A stretch of DNA of 64,000 nucleotides from Gammaproteobacteria bacterium (GTDB taxonomy: Bacteria > Pseudomonadota > Gammaproteobacteria > Pseudomonadales > Pseudohongiellaceae), in assembly GCA_041395725.1 (NCBI GenBank), contig JAWKZW010000001.1, positions 2,914,001 to 2,978,000 of the forward strand, written 5' to 3'. Positions 1 to 8,696 of the stretch are shown here, piece after piece; the first letter of the stretch is position 1, and every line of letters starts with the position of its first letter. The position numbers were made by a program, and so were the translations under genes. The notes beneath the pieces are model-generated. The model made no database searches, had not been told where the DNA came from, and was given only the letters and a program-made list of their open reading frames with translations.

Positions 1-38
1 CCTTTAAAGACTCTTCCGAAGCGCTGCCTGTGAATTAG

Positions 39-1349
39 TTATCTGTCGGCATCATCGATCAATGCAGTCAATTCGACTAACTCTATAGCGTCAGGTATCC
101 CGCGGATATTATGTTTTCCATACGAAGTTGTTTTGACGAAGTTTGCCGGCAGTGCATCCGCAAAATCCTGCGTGACCAGTAATTGCGTGCGCAATTTGCG
201 ATTAAGCCCCTCAAGCCGAGCGGAAATGTTTACCGTGTTGCCCAGTACCGTGTATTCACACCGACCTGCCGACCCAATTTCGCCAGCGATAACTTCACCA
301 TAGTTGATTGCAATGCCGACGCCCATGTCGTTGTCCGCCAATTCTTTCGTGGTTTTTCCAATTATCTGAAAAGCGGCACGAGTGGCTGCAATACGAGGAT
401 CCTCCACACTGTCGAACAAACCGAATATGGCCATGAAACCGTCGCCAAGGAATTTGTTCAGTACGCCGTGCTCGGCGTTGATCGCTTCGTCCGCCCGGTC
501 AAAAAACTGATTTACATGAGTTGCTACTTCAGCTGCTGAGTGCGAATTGGAAAACTTGGTAAAATTTCTTATGTCTCCGAACATTACTGCCACTTCCCGC
601 TTATCTGTAGCGAGTAACTGTTGGCTCTCGTCGCGCAAGGCGTCCGCAATCTGACTGGACACATAACGCCCCAGGCTCTGATGCAACCGCATCTCCTGTC
701 TGGCGGTCGCAATAAAATTGTATAACTCATTCCGCAAACTGCGCGCGGAATAGCTGCCGGCAGCACCCAGCCCCAGCAATACCACAACCTTCATTATCGT
801 TACTTCCCAGTCCAGGCTGGGTACTTGTGCCAATAGCTCGGGGGACATGTCACTGGCTGGTCGTCCAACCAGGATGTAAATAGCGATAAATTGCGCCGCC
901 GCCATGGCGCCAGCGAACAAGCCCATGTACGGGCGCAATCGAAAGGCTGTAACGATAATCACAAGCCCGTAGGCTATTGGCGGCATGGAGCTCAAGGCAT
1001 ATTGTGCCCCGTATGCACGCGTGTCGAGATAGATGGCACCGGACACCACCGTGAGTTGCAGAATCGTATTAACATAAGCGACAAAGGGGTGATAGCGACC
1101 GGATTGTATATAAAAGAAAATCGCCATAAACGAGGGAACTGTAATGACAACCAGCCATGTTATATCGCGCCGCAGATTCTGTTGAATTTCCGTGTCTATC
1201 AGCAGGAAAATGTAGGTGATGGCAATGACAGTCACCCACAGGATGCAGGCGAACCTTTCTGCGCGGGCTTCGCGCAGAAACATTTCTATTTGAAATCGTT
1301 CTTCAATGGTTGGCAGTGGCGGAATTATCAAGCTTTCGGTCGTTGACAC
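39..1349 (-). CDS. Membrane-anchored class III adenylate/guanylate cyclase
   Basis: A 436-aa protein predicted to make cAMP (or cGMP) at the inner membrane. The first ~210 residues contain about six hydrophobic segments (MASE-like sensor). A class III cyclase domain follows, with the metal-binding motif MFGDIRNFT, the second metal/substrate segment KFLGDGFMAIFG and the nucleotide-site block YTVLGNTVNISARLE. These are the standard catalytic elements of bacterial CyaA-like class III cyclases, and none appears missing. The start is a GTG with GGGAG a few bases upstream, lying inside the end of the preceding fadL-like gene 9 bp away, so the two are cotranscribed. A CRP-type site upstream of the pair suggests feedback by its own product. 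Adenylate specificity is inferred from family resemblance only. Confidence 0.9.
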   Translation of the reverse strand: MSTTESLIIPPLPTIEERFQIEMFLREARAERFACILWVTVIAITYIFLLIDTEIQQNLRRDITWLVVITVPSFMAIFFYIQSGRYHPFVAYVNTILQLTVVSGAIYLDTRAYGAQYALSSMPPIAYGLVIIVTAFRLRPYMGLFAGAMAAAQFIAIYILVGRPASDMSPELLAQVPSLDWEVTIMKVVVLLGLGAAGSYSARSLRNELYNFIATARQEMRLHQSLGRYVSSQIADALRDESQQLLATDKREVAVMFGDIRNFTKFSNSHSAAEVATHVNQFFDRADEAINAEHGVLNKFLGDGFMAIFGLFDSVEDPRIAATRAAFQIIGKTTKELADNDMGVGIAINYGEVIAGEIGSAGRCEYTVLGNTVNISARLEGLNRKLRTQLLVTQDFADALPANFVKTTSYGKHNIRGIPDAIELVELTALIDDADR

Positions 1350-1358
1350 CCTGACTCC

Positions 1359-2639
1359 CTAAAAATTGAACGACACCCCAAATGAATGTAAACGCAAGGA
1401 TTGGCGAGTTCCATTGTACTCACCCGCCTTGAGGCCGCTGTTGGTCACGCGCACATCTGAGCTGTCACTTAGTCGGTATGCAATATCGACACTGATATCC
1501 GCGAATTCAACGTTCACACCAACACTCAGTGCCTTCTCAAGAATAGCGGCGGTCATCGGTGTGATAGTGGTACGCGGAACCAGACGGTTACCTTGCTCAA
1601 AGCCCAGGCGTATGGTTTTGTTGCGGTCTAGTGCGTAGGCACCGCCCACATGGATCACGTGCTGATCATGCCAACTCAGCGGGGCAGTGTCGAGAATAAA
1701 GTCTTCACCCAAAAAAGCATTCAGGTCCTGGTTGGTGCCGTTGGTCAATGTAATAGGCAAGTCGATGAAAGAGTCTTCCCAGTTGATCCAGTCATGCTGC
1801 AACCCCAATTGCAGACGATCTGTCGCCTGCCAGGTAAATCCGGCAAGTATGCTCGCCGGTAATGCCGTTCTGACATTGGCATCGTAGCTAAAATCTTCCT
1901 GTATTCCCAATTTCAATTGGCCCAGGTTACCACTGACATCGCCATCGGCGGAAAACCGTGTTTCAAAGGAGTACGCCAGATTGAAATGCAACGACGACGT
2001 GATTGCATAGTCCAGTCCCAATGTGGAGTTCCATGCGGTGTCGTCCGCATCCAGATCGACCAGAACCTTGAATCCCTGCAATACCTGATGGGTCTGGAAT
2101 ATGTACGGTGCTTGCAACTGATTGCGATTGTAGGCAATGCCCACGGCCGCACCGACAGACAGGGCATCATTTACCGCATAGGCCACACTCCCCCTGATCG
2201 ATGCAACTGCATATTCGGAACGGTGAGTTTGCCGACCATAGCTCACACCCAATGTCCCGCTCGGGTCGACAAAGCTGAATTCGGCGCGCATGGCAGACTG
2301 AATCAGTAACCCGGCACCCCAGGACCAACGCGAGTCCGGTAGGGTGCGCGACAATGCAAATTCAGGCAGTATTCCCGGCCCACGATCTGCCCTGGCAGAT
2401 TCATTGAAACGACTTCGAAAACGGGAATCCACAAAAATCGAAGTCAAACTGGCCTGGTTCTGATCTCTGGTTTTTGTCAACAGCGCGGGATTTGCCGACA
2501 CCGCAGCCAATGGACTTGGGGCAAGACCTACAATACCTGCAGCGCCCATGGCATCGGCACTACCTCCAGCTCGCCATAAATCTGTTGCATTCACTATATT
2601 GCTAATGCCGAACAGAAGACCACATAGCAGCACGCGCAT
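1359..2639 (-). CDS. FadL/OmpP1-family outer-membrane protein
   Basis: A 426-aa outer-membrane beta-barrel of the OmpP1/FadL/TodX type, the family that imports long-chain fatty acids and other hydrophobic compounds. The ATG at 2639 is preferred over an upstream ATG because it is followed at once by a signal peptide (MRVLLCGLLFGISNIVNA) and preceded by a GGGGG ribosome site. The mature N-terminus (DLWRAGGSADAMGAAGIVGLAPSPL) carries the small-residue plug region typical of FadL. The C-terminus ends in alternating strand residues and a terminal Phe (HSFGVSFNF), the usual Bam recognition signal. It is the first gene of a two-gene operon with the adenylate cyclase. The transported substrate is not evident. 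Confidence 0.85.
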   Translation of the reverse strand: MRVLLCGLLFGISNIVNATDLWRAGGSADAMGAAGIVGLAPSPLAAVSANPALLTKTRDQNQASLTSIFVDSRFRSRFNESARADRGPGILPEFALSRTLPDSRWSWGAGLLIQSAMRAEFSFVDPSGTLGVSYGRQTHRSEYAVASIRGSVAYAVNDALSVGAAVGIAYNRNQLQAPYIFQTHQVLQGFKVLVDLDADDTAWNSTLGLDYAITSSLHFNLAYSFETRFSADGDVSGNLGQLKLGIQEDFSYDANVRTALPASILAGFTWQATDRLQLGLQHDWINWEDSFIDLPITLTNGTNQDLNAFLGEDFILDTAPLSWHDQHVIHVGGAYALDRNKTIRLGFEQGNRLVPRTTITPMTAAILEKALSVGVNVEFADISVDIAYRLSDSSDVRVTNSGLKAGEYNGTRQSLRLHSFGVSFNF

Positions 2640-2725
2640 AAATCGATTACCCCCGTATTTGACTGTGAAATAGCCTCGAATGGTAACAATTGCACACAAT
2701 TACTCGCAGTTAAGAACTTCGTAGC

Positions 2726-2741
2726 TGTGAATATGTTCACA
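2726..2741. promoter_or_regulatory. Predicted CRP/Vfr-type cAMP-receptor site
   Basis: TGTGA-N6-TCACA, a perfect match to the CRP core consensus, lies within a longer palindrome CTGTGAA-N4-TTCACAG. On the minus strand it reads AACTGTGA, which also fits the flanking AAnTGTGA consensus. It is centred about 94 nt upstream of the fadL-like start codon and is the only site this good that I noticed. The adjoining operon encodes a cAMP-type cyclase, which makes CRP control plausible. Confidence 0.6.
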
Positions 2742-2882
2742 GTTAGGCGGAATTTGCCCAGAAATCACGAGCATTGCTGAGCGCTTCAGCAAATTCCGTT
2801 ACACACTGCTTTGTCATGTCCCGCAATTTTTCGGTAATGGCTTTATTTGAATCGGCAAGGTTTCCGAACAAGGGGCGTGAAT

Positions 2883-2968
2883 AACAAGTCCGTGGCGGGG
2901 ACGTGCGAGGCAGGACGAGCCCGAGCCCCCAGAGATGGGTTTACGGCGTTCCCTGTGATGGACTTGTT
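2883..2968. repeat. REP-like element with 9-bp perfect terminal inverted repeats
   Basis: The ends AACAAGTCC and GGACTTGTT are perfect inverted repeats bounding an 86-bp GC-rich segment with internal complementarity. The location is intergenic, upstream of the fadL-like operon. The structure resembles small non-autonomous palindromic repeats; no second copy was found in this window. The rest of 2700-3119 contains no gene I can support. Confidence 0.35.
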
Positions 2969-3119
2969 GTTTACGACCCAACCTGCTCTGCATCAGATTC
3001 AAACAAAGCCATTTCCGGTTATTCGAGTCAGGATAAATCAATGCCTGATCCACATATAGTCGTTATTGTCAGTCAGTGTCATTCAAATTGCTTCAATATG
3101 TTTCTGTGAGCAGCGTGAC

Positions 3120-3612
3120 TCAAATCAGGGACAGTAAGGACGCACCGGCAATATACACCGACACACAGATGAGATCGTATTCCGTCCAAAGAATGGTTGC
3201 TAGGGCAGGTGCAAATACCCCGCCTAGAATTGCTCCCACCTGACAGCCCAGTGATGCACCGGAGTAACGCACTTCGGTACTGAACAATTCAGTGAAGAAG
3301 GCCGCCTGTGGCCCATACATCATACCCAGGAACATGAGACCACCACTGATCGCGACCACAATAAACCAGAAGTTGCCTCTGTCTATCAACGGGAACAAGG
3401 CGAAAGCCTAGAGCCTAGAGCCTAGAGCCCAGAGCCCAGAGCCCGGTCAATATAGCACTAAGCATGAATACGCCGCGTCTCCCTTTGCGGTCGGAGTACG
3501 CGGCGGCGAAGAACTGGGTAGGAATCTGAAGCCCTGAGGCAATCAATACGGCGAGCAGCATGGTGTCTCTCGACAAGGCAGCGCCGTTTGGATCGCCGCC
3601 GTAGGCAAGGAC
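3120..3612 (-). pseudogene. MHS-type MFS transporter fragment, frameshifted by a heptamer expansion
   Basis: On the minus strand the sequence encodes the central and C-terminal half of a metabolite:H+ symporter (MHS) type MFS transporter. The 5' block reads SRDTMLLAVLIASGLQIPTQFF and AAAYSDRKGRRGVFMLSAIL. The 3' block reads FPLIDRGNFWFIVVAISGG and then TEVRYSGASLGCQVGAILGG. Between them, after LTGLWAL, lies a tandem heptamer (GGCTCTG/GGCTCTA, about five units). Removing four units restores a normal LTGLWAF..LFPLIDRG reading, so 28 extra bases shift the frame and create a stop. The gene also lacks its N-terminal half, because the sequence at 3612 joins an unrelated molybdopterin-oxidoreductase fragment. 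It seems to stop early at LLSLI as well. It is not functional as it stands. Confidence 0.8.
3404..3443. repeat. Tandem 7-bp repeat inside the transporter remnant
   Basis: About five consecutive heptamers of the form AGCCTAG/AGCCCAG (plus strand) lie between 3404 and 3443. The unit length is not a multiple of three, so each change in copy number shifts the reading frame of the MHS transporter. The variant units suggest the expansion is not brand new. Confidence 0.75.
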
Positions 3613-3617
3613 AGAAC

Positions 3618-3750
3618 CATCTGGTGGCGTAAAATGAACGCCGACAGCCGCAACGTCAACGAACTGACCAGTCAGCGCCTGGCCGATCTGGGTCGTGCAC
3701 CGACTTTCTATGACTGTTTGGTGGAAGTGGCGAGTCTGAAGTCTGATTGA
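3618..3750 (+). pseudogene. 3'-end fragment of a molybdopterin oxidoreductase gene (duplicate)
   Basis: These 133 bases nearly repeat 13425-13554, differing at roughly ten positions. They encode WWRKMNADSRNVNELTSQRL and a tail ending VASLKSD. This is the extreme C-terminus of the same molybdopterin oxidoreductase family as the larger fragment at 12669-13554. Nothing of the gene precedes it: the upstream base joins the MFS remnant in opposite orientation. It is a transposed or recombined scrap. Confidence 0.85.
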
Positions 3751-4232
3751 AAGGGCTCCAGGGCAGGCAATTTACTATCAATGTAGCGACATCCGCCTTC
3801 AAGCCAGGCTTCCTCTCCAAAAGCGTCCTAATTCCCACCTGAGTTAAGCAATCCTCCTAACGCTGGACTAGCTGACTACGCAAGATGTCGCCATCGTCGC
3901 AGTAAGTTGCGCGATGCCTGGCTCAGGTATCTGACTGCTCAAGCTTGCGTGATTCTGACTGCAACCTCTCGACCCGGACTGATGATAAGTCTTTCGACAT
4001 CACCATTAGTCGTACCTCGCAATTGTCAGTGGATAGCAGCGTCGTCATGGATCGCACTTATACTGATTACCCTTGGTATTGCGCCCAGGGTGAAGACGGA
4101 TTTTTCTTGGTCACGCAGCAAAGACGCAACGCCACTGCCGCGTCATAGAGCGGCATTATGTCGTTACAGCCAAGAGGCTGACCTGCGACCAGACCGGTTT
4201 TGCAAATGCCACTGAATATACTCAACAGAACA
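3751..4232. other. Intergenic stretch with no recognisable gene
   Basis: The short open frames here have no start signal, no recognisable domain and no homologous segment elsewhere in the window. I see no terminator, RNA or repeat that I can support. Confidence 0.5.
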
Positions 4233-5093
4233 TCAATCGGAGCGAATCATTTGCCTGAGAGAGCGACCGCAGGCAGCACTTTTGCTTTTTATTGAGTCCC
4301 AAAAAGGATGGGCCCCCTCCTGACTCGGATTCAACCCAAATCTGCGCAGACGGCGGTTTACTTTATGCAATAGCAATGTTTGATCTACGTCTTGGGTTAC
4401 CAGGGAAATCGTGTAAGACAAAGAAAAAGTTTCTGGGCCGGTCTTAACCCAATGGGGTGACATGGGAGGGTGGTAAATAAAGTCACCCACCTTTAGTTCC
4501 AATACCGCAGCCCTCCCCTCAAACTCTGGCTTGTAAGTCTGTAACATGGATATTTTATCAGAAGCCAGGGCCTCTCTGGCTTCGCTGGGGAACGTTTCAA
4601 AGTCCATCGGCGGAAAACTATGCATTACTTTATTGCCAATGACCTGCAATAAAAAATTGTGCTCAGGATCCGCATGAAACGGGGCAACCGCACCTGGCGT
4701 TGATACAAATAGCCCTACACTACTGCTCAATAATAGATCGGGATCAAACTCAGGGACACTTTCTGCCACTCTTGCTATAAAGTCTCGCTTAAAATCAGCG
4801 TAGACGCCCAAGTGCTCATCTAGCTGTATCGCTTGTAAGTGAATAGTGCCTTCCCCACTCTCAAGCCTTTCGACCAGGTCTGGAACCTCGGCCAGAGATA
4901 GTCGCTGGATATCTGAGTTTGAGGGGTCTGGCGAGGTCACCCGAACGAAAACCTGACTGCCCGGCATCTGTCGAAGTAATTGATCAATCAGTTTTAAATC
5001 TGTAGGCAATTGGGAAAGATCAATCCAGGTCCGATCGAAGGATACTGGACTTCTCCCCCAACCCTCGGCCAGGTTATTTATTGAATCGGACAT
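4233..5093 (-). CDS. JmjC/cupin-8-like protein, putative Fe(II)/2-oxoglutarate dioxygenase
   Basis: A 286-aa cytosolic protein with a C-terminal jelly-roll resembling bacterial JmjC/cupin_8 proteins. The HxD-type metal motif is in APFHADPEHNFLLQV, and a distal histidine lies in DFIYHPPMSPHWVKTGPE. Related enzymes hydroxylate proteins or small molecules using Fe(II) and 2-oxoglutarate, but the substrate is unknown. The start at 5093 (MSDSINN) has AGGAG 8 bases upstream; an ATG two codons earlier would overlap that site. It stands alone between the remnant regions and is more A+T-rich than the core genes. Confidence 0.6.
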   Translation of the reverse strand: MSDSINNLAEGWGRSPVSFDRTWIDLSQLPTDLKLIDQLLRQMPGSQVFVRVTSPDPSNSDIQRLSLAEVPDLVERLESGEGTIHLQAIQLDEHLGVYADFKRDFIARVAESVPEFDPDLLLSSSVGLFVSTPGAVAPFHADPEHNFLLQVIGNKVMHSFPPMDFETFPSEAREALASDKISMLQTYKPEFEGRAAVLELKVGDFIYHPPMSPHWVKTGPETFSLSYTISLVTQDVDQTLLLHKVNRRLRRFGLNPSQEGAHPFWDSIKSKSAACGRSLRQMIRSD

Positions 5094-5348
5094 ATTCATG
5101 ACTCCTATTAAGGAACTTTTGTTCTTTACACCATACACTGAGCGAGTTTTCAGCTATCGCAAGTGTTGTGAAACTTTTACCAAAAGATGGCAAAGTTTAC
5201 CGCCCACGGATAACCAAAACAATTCCATGTTAACAATCAAAACCGGCCTGGACACCTTCATTGTTTTGAATCCTCTGATCGATTAGGCCAACACGCTTGC
5301 CTTGCAAAAAACCTAGAAGCACTCAATATTGCATTTACTCCGATCCAC

Positions 5349-5830
5349 TCACAATCTGGGAAGAGTGCTATGCCTTGGCCCGTACTTCCAATTGCTGGTG
5401 GTTGTGGGAGCGCTCTTCAGTTTACCACGACGACTGCCTTTCTTCTGTATAAAGCCTGTTGTCCTCGGTGCACACTCAGCAATGACCGCTTTCTTATCGA
5501 CATAGGTCGAGTCTCCATAAACCTGTGTTTCTTCACCAAGCAACAACTCTAAAAGCATTGCTGAAACATAGGCATTGGCGTTCGTGGCCGCTGCTGATTG
5601 AACCCTCTTGCTGCGGCTGTCCACGACAATATGGGTCTTCATCCCAGAATACTTCCGGCCTTCCTTGCGAGTCCGGTGCATCTCCGGGTCGCGCGCTTCC
5701 TTTTCTCAGTCGAAGCAGGCCCATGGATGATACTGACGATTACAATCGCCCTCCAGCTAGCGATTATCCCGTCCTTTTCGGGGCAATCGATTCGGGGCAA
5801 TCGATCATCTAGCGGAAAAAAGGGTCGCTC
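5349..5830 (-). pseudogene. IS5-family transposase remnant
   Basis: The minus strand encodes the DDE-transposase core of the IS5 group: EKEARDPEMHRTRKEGRKYS, then GMKTHIVVDSRSKRVQ and VYGDSTYVDKKAVIAECAPR. These match the usual 'DPEMHQTRKGNQWYFGMK...HIGVD' and 'VWGDSAY' blocks. The upstream piece (IIHGPASTEKRK) is in another frame. Near 5778-5805 a 14-bp unit (TCGGGGCAATCGAT) is exactly duplicated in tandem, another frame-breaking change. The C-terminal part is degraded and no terminal inverted repeats could be assigned. Defective. Confidence 0.75.
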
Positions 5831-5979
5831 AGACTACGCCGCCCCAACAGATGTTCCTCCCGAGCCTCCGGATGGGGCTCAACAAATTCAATTACAGCTT
5901 TCATGAATTTTTATGAGACCGCAAAGAAACTCTGGAAATATTTTTTATTCATTGAGAACAAAAAAGTGATCGCAACCAG

Positions 5980-6034
5980 AGTGCTGGTTGCCTACAATGT
6001 GCAGGGTAACGGCGCATTGTAGGCAACCAGCACT
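5980..6034. repeat. Long near-perfect palindrome upstream of asnB
   Basis: AGTGCTGGTTGCCTACAATG (5980-5999) and its exact reverse complement (6015-6034) flank a 15-nt loop. The similarity extends outward imperfectly to about 5967 and 6050 (TGATCGCA... / ...GCGTGATC). It lies ~180 bp before asnB. It could be a MITE, the footprint of an inverted duplication, or a transcribed hairpin; there is no T-run to make it a simple terminator. Confidence 0.7.
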
Positions 6035-6214
6035 CGTCTGCTGCGTGATCTTTAACGCCACCCCTAGCAATAAGGCAAAGACGGATCTTGAAGGGAAATC
6101 TAGTGAACGGAGGACACCAAACGATAGCGCGAGTAAGGCGCTTCGTCACCGCGTTTTCGCCCTGGAGTGCCAGCACCGAACCGGTTGCCTTAGAGTCACC
6201 ACTTGGAGAATTAT

Positions 6215-8203
6215 ATGTGTGGTATTGCCGGTGTCATCTCCGGCCTTTCGTATCGATCAGGCAAGAATTCGACTGAGCATCAGAAGATTATTGAGTGCGT
6301 CGAGCGGCTTAGTGCAGCATTGCAGCATCGCGGACCAGACGGAGACGGACTATGGAGTTCTGAATCCGGAGAAGTGGTGTTTGCTCATCGGCGCCTTGCG
6401 ATCCTCGACTTAAGTGAGGCCGGTGCTCAACCGATGATAGATTCAGAATCCGGTTGTGCAATTACGTTCAACGGCGAGATCTACAATTTCAGGGAACTCC
6501 GATGCGAGCTGGAATCACTGGGGGAGATTTTCAAGTCGACGTCGGACACTGAAGTTGTGCTCAAAGCCTACAAGTGTTGGGGCGTTGATTTCGTGTCGAG
6601 GCTACGCGGGATATTTGCGATAGCTGTCTGGGATCCGCGATCACGCTCAGTGCATCTTGTACGTGACCATCTCGGAGTCAAACCCCTATACTGGACTATC
6701 GTGCGAGATACGCAGTTGGGAAGTGAGTCTCTACTCTTCACTTCGGAATTATGTCCACTGCTCGAAAGCGGCGTCGTTGAGCGCCGGCTCGATCCTGCCG
6801 GCGTTGCGTCATACTTGTCTCAAGGGTTCGTAGTGGGGCCCCGTACAATTATCGAAGGAGTGAATCTGTTGGCTGCAGCGAATATGCTGACAATTACGTC
6901 AGGGGCGAAAGCTGGTGATGCGAACAACCTTGCATTCCGCTGCTACTGGACTCCACCATCGCATGCAATCCGAGACACCAGCGTAACTGAGTTACGGGAG
7001 GTCCTTGCTGACACTGTTCGAATGCAGCTCGTATCTGACGCACCAGTGGGAGTGTTCCTTTCCGGAGGAATCGACTCCGGTGCGGTCGCGGCGTTGGCCA
7101 GCGAGGGTTCGCGCGATCCGATCCACACCTTCACGATCGGGTTTGAAGAGGCTGAGCTCGACGAGTCTTACTTTGCGGCGCAGGTGGCTGCGGCGATAGG
7201 GACCCACCACACGAATATTATGGTGTCTGAGGAAGACTTTCTGCGACAGCTTCCTGTGGCTCTAAGCTCTATCGACCAGCCTACGCTCGACGGAATTAAC
7301 ACCTTCTTCGTGAGCAATGCGGCTCGGGGTGCAGGAATGACAGTAGCCCTCTCAGGAACGGGCGGCGATGAGCTGTTCGGTGGTTATCCGAGTTTTAAGG
7401 AGCTGCCGAGGTTGCTCCGTGCTACTTCGTGGTGGCCCAATGGAGCATTGAAACAGTTCATCAAGGGGACAACAGGCATTGCGAGCAGCTTCTTGTGGAA
7501 TAATTTGCACCAGAGTCCACCCCAGACTCGGTGGGGCAAGATTGTCGACGTTGTCTGCGCGACCAATGACCTGCTGGGTCTTTACCAGGTTTCTTACTCG
7601 CTTTTTACGCGAGAGACGCAGGAGCGGATGGCATCGGACCAGGTTCGGGTGGCACAGAGCAGCCAGGATTTCGGCCTTCCTCCCGATGTGGGGCGCGCAT
7701 GGCGCGCCCGGATAGAAGGTTCTGAGCATCGTCAGGCTGTCTCGCTGCTAGAGATGTCCAGCTTCATCGGTGAACGCCTGCTGCGCGACACCGACGCAGC
7801 AAGCATGGCCGTTGCATTGGAAGTCCGTGTGCCTCTGCTCGATCACGTACTCTGGGAGACTCTTGCGGGCATTGACCCGGAACGACGTTTCTCCCCAACG
7901 GGGAAAAAACAGCTGCTCAGGGATCTTGCGCTTTGTCGTCTCGATCCATCGCTTTTTGACAGGCCAAAGTCCGGATTCGTACTACCCATCAATAGCTGGG
8001 CCAGACACCGTTTAAAGCCGGAGATGGATCTACTGCTAACGGACGCGGACCTGGTCAGCAGTGTAGGGCTGTGCCCCGAGGTTGTGCAGACTCTGTGGGC
8101 ATCCTATTTAAAGGGTAAGCCCGGCTTGCACTGGTCTCGAGTCTGGGCAATCTACGTTCTGTTGGCTTGGTGTCGCCGCTACAGTGTGGTACTCGCGACC
8201 TGA
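6215..8203 (+). CDS. asnB: Glutamine-hydrolysing asparagine synthetase
   Basis: A 662-aa class II glutamine amidotransferase/asparagine synthetase (aspartate + glutamine + ATP to asparagine + glutamate). The start must be the ATG at 6215 (GGAGA upstream), because it puts the catalytic Cys immediately after Met (MCGIAGVIS). The N-terminal domain has RGPDGDG and FNGEIYNFRELR. The synthetase domain has the PP-loop GVFLSGGIDSGAVAAL near residue 283, then SGTGGDELFGGYPSF and VRVPLLDH. Paralogues of this length are often found in exopolysaccharide/exosortase clusters, where they probably amidate sugars or peptides. The nearby PEP-CTERM gene and sugar transferase favour that role over general asparagine supply. 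Confidence 0.92.
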   Translation: MCGIAGVISGLSYRSGKNSTEHQKIIECVERLSAALQHRGPDGDGLWSSESGEVVFAHRRLAILDLSEAGAQPMIDSESGCAITFNGEIYNFRELRCELESLGEIFKSTSDTEVVLKAYKCWGVDFVSRLRGIFAIAVWDPRSRSVHLVRDHLGVKPLYWTIVRDTQLGSESLLFTSELCPLLESGVVERRLDPAGVASYLSQGFVVGPRTIIEGVNLLAAANMLTITSGAKAGDANNLAFRCYWTPPSHAIRDTSVTELREVLADTVRMQLVSDAPVGVFLSGGIDSGAVAALASEGSRDPIHTFTIGFEEAELDESYFAAQVAAAIGTHHTNIMVSEEDFLRQLPVALSSIDQPTLDGINTFFVSNAARGAGMTVALSGTGGDELFGGYPSFKELPRLLRATSWWPNGALKQFIKGTTGIASSFLWNNLHQSPPQTRWGKIVDVVCATNDLLGLYQVSYSLFTRETQERMASDQVRVAQSSQDFGLPPDVGRAWRARIEGSEHRQAVSLLEMSSFIGERLLRDTDAASMAVALEVRVPLLDHVLWETLAGIDPERRFSPTGKKQLLRDLALCRLDPSLFDRPKSGFVLPINSWARHRLKPEMDLLLTDADLVSSVGLCPEVVQTLWASYLKGKPGLHWSRVWAIYVLLAWCRRYSVVLAT

Positions 8204-8304
8204 TCCCGGCGCAAATGCCCCAGGTACAATGCTGGTGTCGTCAGGCTGGTCTGCTCGAAGCCTCGTCACGAAAGTGACTATCTGACGCGGTTGCAAGAGC
8301 CTGC

Positions 8305-8556
8305 TTGGATTTCATGGCGAGGCTGGCTGCTCTGGCTACGAAACCAAGAGCCAATCTGACCCGCTTCCATGGGGTGTTCGCCCCTAACAGCAAACACCGG
8401 GTAAGGGTCTCGCCGGCAGGGCGGGGCAAGGGCAGTAAGAAAAAGCAGGCAGACACCGACCAGGATGAAAGAACGCCGGCCGAGCGCCACGCCGCCATAA
8501 CCTAGGCCGAGCGGCTGAAGCAGGTGTTCAACATCGACATCGAAACCTGCGAGTGA
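8305..8556 (+). pseudogene. IS91-family (Y2) transposase C-terminal remnant
   Basis: Reads MARLAALATKPRANLTRFHG then VFAPNSKHRVRV, and continues to AERLKQVFNIDIETCE. This is the conserved C-terminal part of IS91-type rolling-circle transposases, normally followed by a Cys-containing zinc finger that is absent here. An in-frame TAG at 8503-8505 interrupts it and a TGA ends it at 8554. No 5' portion remains. A second, more degraded copy lies at 19606-19721. Confidence 0.8.
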
Positions 8557-8637
8557 TGGCCTGATTGCTGATGGAAAGCGGCTAATTTCTCAGAGACTCT
8601 GACTGATTTTGCGCTAATTGGGTCTCTCGGTGAGCCA

Positions 8638-8696
8638 CCTGCTCACCAAGCTGGACAGCAGCTTACTTTGGAGATACCTTTTGCTCTACTTATAAG
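8638..8696 (+). repeat. 59-bp segment duplicated at 20878-20936 (orphan coding tail)
   Basis: This segment and 20878-20936 match at most positions and both encode LLTKLDSS(L/V)(L/F)WRYLL(L/F)YL followed by TAA. Substitutions are partly synonymous, so both are likely C-terminal tails of paralogous, now lost genes. The family is unidentified. The neighbouring sequences are unrelated. Confidence 0.55.
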
